Positions 1 to 9,045 of a stretch of DNA of 64,000 nt are shown here, piece by piece. The translations under genes were made by a program, and so were the position numbers. The DNA is from Mauremys mutica (taxonomy: Eukaryota > Chordata > Testudines > Geoemydidae): positions 46,722,003 through 46,786,002 of the forward strand of contig NC_059075.1 in NCBI RefSeq assembly GCF_020497125.1, written 5' to 3'. The first letter of the stretch is position 1; each line of letters begins with the position of its first letter. The notes below the pieces were generated by a model. That model searched no databases, was not told the origin of the DNA, and saw only the letters and a list, made by a program, of their open reading frames with translations.

Positions 1-235
1 AGACAAATTCAACCTTGAAGTAATACACAATTTCCTAGTGGTGACGGTAGCTGAACACTGAAATGGCTTACCAGGGAGGTGGTGGACTCAACCATGAATT
101 GGAGTCTTTACAATGAGATTTGATATCTTTTAAAAGCTATGCCTTCTGGGGGAAAAAATCTACAGTCTGTGTGGAGGAGGTTGTGCTGGATGGTCACTGT
201 GGTCCTTTCTGGCCTTGGAGTCTGAGAGTACCTCT
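1..235 (+). mobile_element. CR1 LINE 3' tail fragment
   Basis: The sequence aggtggtggactcaaccat, then the segment from cttttaaaagctatg to ggtcctttctggccttgga, is the typical 3' UTR and tail of sauropsid CR1. It is truncated by the window edge. No TSD was seen. Confidence 0.7.
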
Positions 236-329
236 GATCATCCCATCCTCAGAGTACCACGGGGAGAGGAGGACTGGTGGCATTGCCCTCAGTATGCTCA
301 ATACACTTTCAGCTCTGTATTAAGACAAT

Positions 330-965
330 GAATATAGTCAAATCTCACACTTCAGGTTTCAGCTGGTCACCAGCAGGGTTCAGGAAAAATTTTTCTCTGA
401 TCCACAATTGGCCAAATGTATTCTGGGTTGTTGTTGTTGTGCGGTGTGTGGTTTTCTGTTTTTGTTTTGTCACCTTTCTCTGAAGCATCAGAGATTGGCC
501 ACAGTTGGAGATGGGACACCAGACAAGGGGGGACTAATGCTCAGAGGTGGTACAGAGAACCCTCTTTCTAGATGCCTGGCTGATGTATCTTACTCAGATG
601 CTCAGGGTCAAAATGATCACCAGTTTTGAGGCCAGGAAGGAATTCTCTCCCAGGTCACACTGGCAGGGTCCTTGGGGAGTGGTCGACTTCCTCTGTAGCA
701 TGGGGCATGGATTACCTGCTAGAATCATCTGGGTATATTTCACCTACTCAATTCCCTGCCATTGCAGGGGCCTCAGGCATTGGTGGCACCTCCATCTCAC
801 CTGTTCTCTCCCTGTGGCACACAACAGCTTAGTTTCCTGAGGACTGAAATGTTTTAATCTGACTAAAGTTACTGGGCTCAATATAGGGGTATCCAGGTGA
901 AATTAGTGGCCTGTGACATAGAGGATGTCAGACTGCATGATCCAAGGGAAGATGTAGTCCTGGCT
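330..965 (+). mobile_element. second CR1 LINE 3' UTR fragment
   Basis: Segments such as cagctggtcaccagcaggg, catcagagattggccacag and aggaaggaattctctcccag, followed by a degenerate aggatgtcagactgcatgat, follow the order of turtle CR1 3' UTRs. A GTT-rich expansion near 429-470 interrupts it. It lies in the same direction as the tail at 1-235 and related sequence recurs at 54575-55165. Confidence 0.7.
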
Positions 966-1298
966 AGAAGTAAACCAAAATAGGTGTTGTTAGAATAACA
1001 GCACTACGTATTAGCTAACCAAGTAAGGACATTTCTGGACTGAGAGGATGGTACAGGAACACACAAGTTTTCTCAAGTAACTATGTAAAAAAATTTCTGA
1101 CAGATGGTACAGGGACACACAGACTCTTCATAAGTTAAGGATGGAATGATAGGATAATGGACAAGGATGTTTTGTTCAAACTAACAGGTACAGGGAGGAT
1201 AGTTAACATATGGAATGGAATACGTAAGTTGTTTGTATCCATGGATAAATAGGAGGCTGGAAGGAGGGCTTCTTTGTACCAGCCCAGAGGACAGCATT
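966..1298. other. no recognised feature
   Basis: AT-rich. The motif gatggtacagg(a/g)acacaca occurs twice (near 1047 and 1104), suggesting a small internal duplication or part of an old repeat. No gene seen. Confidence 0.4.
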
Positions 1299-1535
1299 GT
1301 TAGAATACAGATATTCAGGCCTGCCTGTAAAGGCCTGTACTTTAAGCACTTAGGTATATTTTTTTTAATCACTTAGCTAATTCTAGAGGTATAAAAACAA
1401 AGAATCAAAATCCGTCCGCCTGTCTTTGGGCCTTCTCTCACTAAGATAGTTAAGGCCTTGTTCTTTCTTAGATTAAAGTCTTTGGCTAAGCAGCAGGGGC
1501 AGCAACAAACGGGGAAGCGTATGGTCACATCCTCA
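1299..1535 (+). mobile_element. possible LTR fragment
   Basis: Starts tgttagaatacagatattca, has a TATA-like ggtataaaaac at 1388-1398 and then a pyrimidine-rich stretch (ttgggccttctctcactaag), and ends near a CA dinucleotide in cctcaca. This is reminiscent of a short LTR with U3, TATA and R. No coding region or primer site adjoins it. Boundaries are guesses. Confidence 0.35.
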
Positions 1536-1599
1536 CATTCCAAACCATTCTAAACATTGAAATAAGGTGGTATTGGGCTGTTAGGAAGAAGATCCTGTC

Positions 1600-2345
1600 C
1601 TGATAGTGCCCATCACCACCAGATAAAGAAACAGATATTAAGATGGTTAAAGAAAACTTAGTTTGACAGCATCCTGTCTGGCAAGAAATCATTTATCCAT
1701 GGTTGTGGTTGTGAAACCCGCATTTCTATATTGTTTTATCTTTAGGGCCTATACTTTTCTATTATTAATCTCTGTCTGGTTCTCTAATTGTTAATCTGCC
1801 TGGTGTATAATTAATTTTGCAAGGTGTAAGTTAATTAGGGTAGTGGGATATAATTGGTTAGAGAATTATGTTACAATATGTTAGGATTGATTAGTTAAAT
1901 TTCAGTAAAATGATTGGTTAATATATAGCTGAGAATATTACGGTACTATACAAACTGGAGTCAAACAGGAAGTGGGGGGAAGGAAATTAGAATCATGTTT
2001 GCTAAGGTGGGGGGGGAACGGGAACAGGGAACGGGGAAAAGGGACAAAGGCAAGACTCTGCGACGTCAGAGCTAGGAAGTAGGACATGGGGTAAACACTC
2101 TGCGGCGTCAGAGCTGAGAAGAGGGACACAGAGTAAATGCTCTGAGGCATCAGAGCTGGGAATGGAACACTGAGGAACAGATTCTATCGGCATATAGAGA
2201 TAAGCCAACTGGTGTGAAGGGCTATGCTTGCTTGGAAACTAACCCCAATAAACATTGCACTGTCTGCACTTCGGACTTCTGGTCTTCTGCTTTCTGTCTA
2301 CGTGACAAGAACCAGGGGAGAGGGTGAAGGGAAAGCCCTCTAACA
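1600..2345 (+). mobile_element. probable solo LTR with 42-bp tandem enhancer-like units
   Basis: The features are an AT-rich 5' part, three 42-bp units each holding a palindromic core (ctctgcgacgtcagag at 2056-2071, relatives at 2098-2113 and 2140-2155), then a polyadenylation signal aataaa at 2248 followed by a short GC-richer R/U5-like tail ending near ctctaaca. This is the layout of a retroviral or retrotransposon LTR. No gag, pol or env sequence adjoins it. The left edge is uncertain. Confidence 0.5.
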
Positions 2346-2489
2346 AGCATTATGTTATGTTGATTGAGCCATTACCTTGTCGTGGGCATACACATGTTAG
2401 TGGTGCACCTGAAACCACTGAGCCAGGGCACTAGTATAGTGTTTTGAGGACCTGCACTTTATGCTGGAGCTGAATACTCCAAAAACCAG
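2346..2489. other. unassigned spacer
   Basis: Sequence between the LTR-like block and the old DIRS copy. Nothing recognised. Confidence 0.4.
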
Positions 2490-2519
2490 CAGCACAAATT
2501 GGAATAACACTGCAGCACT

Positions 2520-3770
2520 AGCAACATTCCACAGCATTAACAACAGGATGTTTATGGGTGGCTGAGCTGAGACCTTCAGTACATCCGTAAACCAGAAATG
2601 TCTCGGCCAGTTGGCTGCAATAAGAATGACTCAAGCTCTGTCTTGATGGATTTTGCATAAAAGCTGTAGAATTAAAGGAATGAGAGGGAAGGCATATCTC
2701 AGGTAATCCTACCATGATACCAGAAGGGGGTCTCTCATCAAGCCCTTGCCTAAGGCTGCTCTGGAGCAGAATAGAAGATATTTCTTGTTTGCCTGACAGG
2801 CATAAAGATCCCAGGACAGCATTACCTATTAAAGAACTTGTCAAGAATTGAATCATGAATCTCCCATTTGTGATTCATGGAAAAATGTTTGCTGGGACAG
2901 TCTGCTAGGGAATTCTGCACCATGCTGCTGAAAGCATTATGTGATGGCTGATGCACTAATTCCAGAGGTTGACTGTCTCTATACAAAGAGGGAGGGACCT
3001 CGTTCCCCCCTGCTTGTTTATATGGAATAAGGTTGCCATGTTGTCTGACATTACTTGAACGTGTCAGGACCACATGAGTGGGACGAAGGCGTTGCAGGTT
3101 CAACAGACTGCCCTGAGTTCTAGTAAGCTGATATGCATAGTGGACTCCTGAGTGGTCCAGATGCCCTGTGCCGCATGATTGCCCATATAAGCACCCCAAC
3201 CTGAGAGGGAGTCATCAGAAACCATAGCTACCTCTGGAGTCGGTGTAAGGAAAGGGATCCCCACCTGAACTTTCTCCAGCTTTGTACACCAGACAAGAGT
3301 GCAAAACACTGGATGGAACTGTCACTTTGTCTTTGATGCTGCCTCTCTCTGATGAGTACACAGACAGAAGCCAGGTTTTCGGACAACAAAGGGAAAGCCT
3401 GGCAAATGGCACTGTGTGTGTGCATGAGACCGAGGAGAGAAAGGTATGTTCTGATTGAAGTCTGGGATCTGATAGCAACTTGGTGTATGAGAGCACCTAC
3501 AGCCTGAAATCTCTCGAGCCTTTGTTATGGATGAGTCCATCACCCCTATGAAGTTTATGGACCTTGTGGGAGGTTAACGGGAATTTCTCATGTTGACATA
3601 GGGAAGGCAGTAGACTGGGCAGAAACTGGGTTGCCCATTTGACTTCTTCGTAGGAACTACCGGTCAGAAACCAATCATTGAGGTATGGGAAGATAGCAAA
3701 TCCCTCCCTTCTCATAGAAGCTGCCACCACTGAAAAAACCTTTGTAGACTGGGTGCGATGGCCAGTCAAA
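2520..3770 (-). pseudogene. decayed DIRS RT/RNase H
   Basis: Fragments in several frames: FPYLNDWFLTGSS near 3671-3685 (RT YLDDW box with the first Asp changed to Asn), VSDDSLSGWGAYMGNH near 3175-3225 (start of RNase H), and WTTQESTMHISLLELRAV with the conserved Glu. Stops and frameshifts separate them. Order and spacing match the open copy at 9024-11174. Confidence 0.75.
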
Positions 3771-4056
3771 AGGGGAGGATTCTGAATTGGTAAAGGTCAT
3801 GATCGAAGAGAAACTTGAGGAACTTTCTACTGGGTAGGTGAATGTCTATGTGAAATTATGCACCTTTCATGTCAAAACCCACAAACCGCATGCCCTCCTC
3901 TAGGCAGGAAATTATTGATGCCCAGGAGATCACACGAAATTTTAGCTTTTGGATGAATATGGTCAGTCATCATAGGTCAAGAATCGGCCTTCATCACCCT
4001 CGTTCTGAGGATCAAGAAGTAAGGGAAGTACAACCCTTTCCCTTGGTGTTGAGGTG

Positions 4057-4225
4057 CAGGGCCGCCAAGAGGATTCAGGGAGCCTGGGGCTAAGCAATTT
4101 CATGGGCCCCTTCCATAAAAAAAAGTTGCAATACTATAGAATACTATATTCTTGTGGGGGCCCCTGCAGGATCCGGGGCCTGGGGCAAATTGCCCGACTT
4201 GCCCCGCCCCCCCCGGGTGACCCTG
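4057..4225. mobile_element. hAT-type MITE with perfect 8-bp target duplication
   Basis: A 169-bp insert starts cagggccgcc and ends ggtgaccctg, with CAGGG/CCCTG ends. It is flanked by ttgaggtg at 4049-4056 and 4226-4233. An 8-bp duplication and these termini fit hAT elements. It lies in the gag remnant of the old DIRS copy, so it is younger than that copy. Confidence 0.82.
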
Positions 4226-6035
4226 TTGAGGTGTAACCCTTTCTATGGCTTCCAGGAGGAGAAGTGAGTCGAAATCTTCCTGTCAGAGAATTTCCTCTTG
4301 AGAGTAGTCCCTGAAAAGGAACTGGCAAGGAAATCTGTGAATAGGAGTGGCCAGAAACTCAATGAGATTGCCACCATGAGATTATCCATTTGTTGGTAGT
4401 CAGGGACCTCCCATTGTCGGCAAATTGGGGAAGGTGGTCTCCAAAAATCTGAGGAAAGGAATGATGTAGCATCAACAAAGGGATGCAGGTCTCCACAATC
4501 CTGTTGCCTGAAGTCATCAGGTGGAGATGGAGATGGAGAAGATGGAGTAACCACTTCATCTAGCGACTATGATAAAATTACTCCCAGAACCAATGGATCC
4601 AGCTTGCCTTCTTCCTCAAAATATTCTGATGGGGTCAGTTGAGTATGGCTGCGGATGGTAACCACGGCTCATATACCATTTCCAGGTGTCTGGGATACAG
4701 CTCTCACAGCCCCCAATAGTGCCATTAGGCTGGATCAACCAGCTTGAGAGGACCCTTTGGCATAGAGTACCATCTGTCCCTTGGCCAATCATGTCTGGTT
4801 GAAGGCCAGAACCTTGATCTTCTAGGGCTTCCGTCCAGGACCGCCTCTACCTGGTGGCACAGAGACTCATGTGGAGCTTCCAAGTCATTGGAAGAGAAAG
4901 CCGAATCCTGGACTATCGGCAGAATTGACAGTACTGATTGCTGCACACCAGCGCTGGCAGACAGGATGGGAGAATAACTGCATCCTTGAGATATTCTCAT
5001 TCTTTGGAGTAACAATGTCCTGGAGTAGAGACAATCCCGATAGTAGGGGTGAATGATGATAGGGGACAGCAAAGATGCCCTCCAGGGAGATATAATTCTC
5101 CAACAGTCCTGGAGTGTGGGATGAGACCACTGGTGGAGCTATCAGAACCGGAGCTTCCCTGGTCACAGTGGAAGTTGGATCCATCCGAGCCATGTTGCTA
5201 TAGGCATGCCACTGGCTCTAGATGTGGACAGGAGCCCCACAGGCTGTTTATCTTGAGCCTTAACCATTGGAACCAATAAATGCTCTCCTGACTTTGAAGG
5301 GGTCAAAGAGGGATCCTTTCTTTTGGGGCAGTCTTTGACAAGGATGGTTTGTCCCTATGCCTATGAGAGTGTCCCTTACTCTCATGGGAAGCCTTCTCCT
5401 TAAGCATATAAGTTTTAGCCTCTGTTCCTGAGCTTGTGCTTGGAGAGGAGCTGCCTGATTGATGAGACTAATATATAGAAGGGGGTCCCCAGCTCAGATC
5501 TGACTGGGATCTTATTGCCTTCTCCATCAGATGTTTCCTAAGGCTCAGTTCTTGACCCTCACAAGTTCTGGGGGAAAGGAGCAGCAGATGCTGCACTTTA
5601 CCGAGATGTGAGCTCACCCAGCTAGTAGAGGCAGCACAGATGTTCGTCACTCACAGAAAAGGAGAAAGGGCAGTAAACACTGTTTTTGAATCCCAGAACT
5701 CTGGGCATAATCCCAGTCTTCTTGAGGAGGGGGAACTAACTCTATTAGATTAAATAACTATTAAAACAACTATATACAATATATTTACTGAAATGATGCA
5801 ATAGGAAGGAGCTGAGGACACTGAAGATTCAGTTCAGACTGTGCAGCGGTAAGAAGGAACTGGAGAGGAATCCACCTGCACCACACTTTATGCCCTCATT
5901 TGGAGCATGAGGAGAGCTACGGCACACATGTGGGCCAATAGACACTTCCTGCAAAAACTTCCAAACTCAGGCACATGGTGTGCATACGTGCCCATGTCTG
6001 GAATACATATGGGTATGATCATTCAAAGAACCACC

Positions 6036-6655
6036 ATTTTTATAGTCACTTTTCTGAGTAGATCTGCACTGTATGTGCAATCTAACCCCCAATGAGCCAA
6101 TGGAAGTTTTTCCATTGATTTCACTGGGGAAAGTATCACACCCATAGAGTGGAAATTCCTAATGCTAGCAGAGCATCAATCCATGGATTGATTTTGTCCA
6201 TTCAGTTTCAAAGATCTGATGTACAGAAATTAATCTGTAGTATAAAATAAAGCTGCAGGTTGTGTTACAAGTTATAGGATTGTTTGCGCCACTCAATGGG
6301 TGATTGAGGTCTGAAATATGCTTTTTGTATTCTATTCCATTTATTCAAATGATCCCAATTTGGAGCCAGTTTATATTTATATGGGTTTTTTTTATATGGG
6401 GGAAAAAAACTTACAACAGGACAAACAAAGCTATTATTGGAACTGGAGCTCATGGAATACGTCTTCTCCAACACACTGCATAGCCTCACCTTTACATTTA
6501 CATATTATACTGGAGTTAAATCACAAGTTCTAGTCAAATAAACAGCAATTATAATGATGAGCACTTAGACAGCATATCTCATCTTCGGAGCATGTTATAA
6601 ACAATAACTAATTAAATCTCATACCATACTGCTTGGTGGCAAAAATGGTACTATT
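6036..6655. other. no recognised feature
   Basis: AT-rich, probably PRORP intron. It contains ordinary short T and A runs and no open frame of note. Confidence 0.4.
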
Positions 6656-6870
6656 GCAGTATCACCATTTTATAGATAGAGAAGCAGTCTAAGGACCCAA
6701 TTCTTCTGTCACTTACACCATGTAAATCAGGAGCAACTCCACTGAAGTCAATGGAAGTCTACTGGCATTTGACTTCTTACAACAGTTTATCAGACACAGA
6801 AAGTTTAAGTAACTTGGCCAACGCCAGAGAGTCCATGTCAAAGCTAGGATTAAAGCTGGAGAGGGAAACA
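6656..6870 (-). mobile_element. MIR/CORE-SINE remnant, antisense, interrupted
   Basis: ccattttatagatagagaag and gaaagtttaagtaacttggc are the antisense of the MIR-type core. About 85 bp between them (from ggacccaattcttctgtcac) is foreign and contains the ccactgaagtcaatgg motif, which recurs in similar form near 39850, so a small element inserted into an old SINE. Confidence 0.55.
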
Positions 6871-7617
6871 AAGTCAAAATTATACTAGAGATAAGAGACA
6901 TGCTGTTGCCAACCCAGTATTGTTCCTTAGAATGTAACAGAAACATGCAGCTACATAAATGAGCACCTGACACCATAATGAGGATAGTCACAAAAGATGA
7001 CAAATGCATTTTCCTGATTTATGTCATTGGCAAGTCAGCATCATTATAAACAACGACAGACCTGTAAGTGCAGTTTTTAGAAAATATTAAGAACAGGATG
7101 ATGCAACATTTGAAAATACGATACATGATTTGGTAAAATTAATAAACAGTCAATAAACTTCAGTAAATACATCACAGAATTGGCTGAAAAAGACACAGTA
7201 TATTATGTTCATGTGATCTTCATGACTTTACATACTCAACCACCCTATAATGCGATGTGTGTGTCCAAATGGAATAGTCAGAACTACTGAAATCAATAAA
7301 GAATTGACTGATGAACAGTAAACCAGAAAGGAGTGACAGTTGGAGCTACTTCTGGGTGAAAAAGGAAAGCAAACAGAGGCTTGCAAGGGTTAGCATCAAA
7401 TTAATCTTGTATATAAATGACCTGGAACAGGGAATTCTTCACAAATAGGTAGGTTTGAAGATGACACAGGGCAGGGTCACCACATACGAAGCCAAAGATT
7501 AAACACATTCAAAATGATTTGAAAATGTGGTTTTTCAGGAAAACATTTATAGAAGAATATTTATCCAAATGGAATAGAGGACAGGGAATTTTTTTCAGAT
7601 GCAGAGGAATTCAGAGA
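6871..7617. other. no recognised feature
   Basis: AT-rich, probably intronic. Short segment tagcatcaaattaatcttgt followed by atataaatgacctggaacag is reminiscent of a degraded CR1 RT region, but too short to call. Confidence 0.3.
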
Positions 7618-7850
7618 AAGAGACGGTTACTCACCGTAGTAACTGTTGTTCTTCGAGATGTGTTGCTCCTATCCATTCCAGTCAGGTGTGCGCGCCGCGC
7701 GTGCACAGCATCTCGGAACTTTTTTACCCTAGCAACTCCGGCGGGCCGGCTGGCGCCCCCTGGAGTGGCGCCGCTATGGTGCCTGTTATATACCCCAGCC
7801 GGCCCGTCCGCTCCTCAGTTCCTTCTTGCCGGCTACTCCGACAGTGGGGA
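7618..7850 (+). repeat. DIRS left inverted terminal repeat (3' end of element)
   Basis: The stretch from about 7665 to 7845 is the reverse complement of 13578-13745 with about 6 mismatches, including the shared ctgttatatacccc block. The outermost 45 bases (7618-7664, with ttactcaccgtagtaac) are not matched at the right end. Instead they are matched, inverted, in the internal complementary region at 7864-7924. Unequal outer ends of this kind are a hallmark of DIRS elements. Confidence 0.9.
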
Positions 7851-7863
7851 AGGAGGGCGGGTC

Positions 7864-7965
7864 TGGAATGGATAGGAGCAACACATCTCGAAGAACAACA
7901 GTTACTACGGTGAGTAACAGTCTCTTCTTCTTCGAGTGATTGCTCCTATGCATTCCAGTCAGGTG
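7864..7965 (+). repeat. DIRS internal complementary region
   Basis: The first part (7864-7924) is the reverse complement of the left terminus, for example ttactacggtgagtaac against gttactcaccgtagtaa. The second part (about 7925-7965, ttcgagtgattgctcctatg and on) is the reverse complement of the right terminus at 13727-13764. This joined copy of both ends lies next to the 3' terminal repeat, as in DIRS-1, where it is thought to template end completion during circular replication. Confidence 0.88.
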
Positions 7966-7980
7966 AATCCCAAGCCTTAC

Positions 7981-9045
7981 CTAGGCGGTGGGGTCGGAGT
8001 GAGACGTGGCGGAGTGTAATACCGCGGAGCCGAAGGCTGCGTCGTCTCGAGACTGCTGCACCAACGCGTAGTGGGAGGCGAAGGTGTGGATGGAAGACCA
8101 GGTGGCCGCTCGACAGATGTTCTGGATGGGAACATGGGCCAGGAAGGCGGCGGACGAGGCGTGCGCTCTCGTCGAGTGAGCAGTGAGGCGGCATGGTGGC
8201 ACGCGAGCAAGCAGGTTCGGATACATGCTGTTACCCAGGAGGAAATCCGCTGCGAGGAGACCGGCTCGCCCTTTATGCGGTCGGCGACTGCTATAAACAG
8301 CTGGGTCGAATGCCGGAAGGGCTTCGTCCGCTCGATGTAAAAAGTGAGCGCCCTGCGGACGTCGAGGGTGTGAAGCTGTTGTTCCCGAGGCGAGGCATGC
8401 GGCTTCGGGAAGAAGACCGGGAGGAAGATCTCCTGATTCAGGTGGAAGGCCGAGACCACCTTAGGGAGGAAGGCCGGATGCGGTCGAAGCTGCACCTTGT
8501 CCCCGTGGAAGACAGTATAGGGTGGACCCACCGTTAGAGCACGGAGCTCAGAGACTCGTCTCGCTGATGTAATGGCGACGAGGAAGGCTGTCTTCCAGGA
8601 GAGGTAGAGCAGGGAGCACGTGGCCAAGGGCTCGAAGGGGGGGCCCCATCAGCTTGGCCAGCACGAGGTTCAAATCCCAGGTCAGGGCAGGACACCGCAC
8701 CGGCGGGTACAAGCGGTCCAGGCCTTTAAGGAAGCGGGAAACCATCTGGTTGGAGAAGATGGACCGACCTTCCACAGATCGCCTTTCGTCTGACACTGCT
8801 GCCAGGTGAACTCTCAAGGAGGAGACCGCAAGACCTTGCTCCTTAAGGTACCAGAGGTAGTCCAGGATGGTAGGGACAGGGACTACGAAGGGATTGAGGC
8901 CTCGTTGGTCACACCAGAGCGCGAACCGCTTCCATTTCGCCAGATAGGTGGAGCGAGTGGAAGGCTTTCTGCTCTCTAGCAGGACGTGCTGGACTGCTGC
9001 CGAGCAGTCCCTCTCTGCGTGGGTCAACCATGCAGGTACCAAGCT
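7981..9045 (-). pseudogene. DIRS tyrosine recombinase, frameshifted
   Basis: The recombinase begins near the end of the RT/RNase H frame. The N-terminal core-binding part (RSTYLAKWKRFALWCDQRGL) reads down to a run of seven G at 8637-8643, where the frame shifts. The catalytic part continues one frame over with the first active-site Arg in SARRVSELRAL. Near 8200-8215 the frame shifts again, and the last segment carries the H-x-x-R box (HSTRAHASS) and the nucleophile Tyr in TFASHYAL. All catalytic positions are thus still recognisable, but in three frames, so this copy cannot make an intact recombinase. Confidence 0.88.

Larger units (their letters stand above)
2490..6035 (-). mobile_element. 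old, decayed DIRS-type element
   Basis: A second DIRS-related copy on the minus strand, less GC-rich and full of stops. The 5' terminal repeat is recognisable at about 5828-6034: gcggtaagaaggaactg is shared with the young element, as is the outer end tggaata, then gatcattcaaagaa. Gag-like remnants follow to about 4240 and RT/RNase H remnants to about 2520. The recombinase and left terminal repeat are missing, so the copy is truncated at its 3' end. A 169-bp MITE interrupts it at 4057. Confidence 0.75.
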
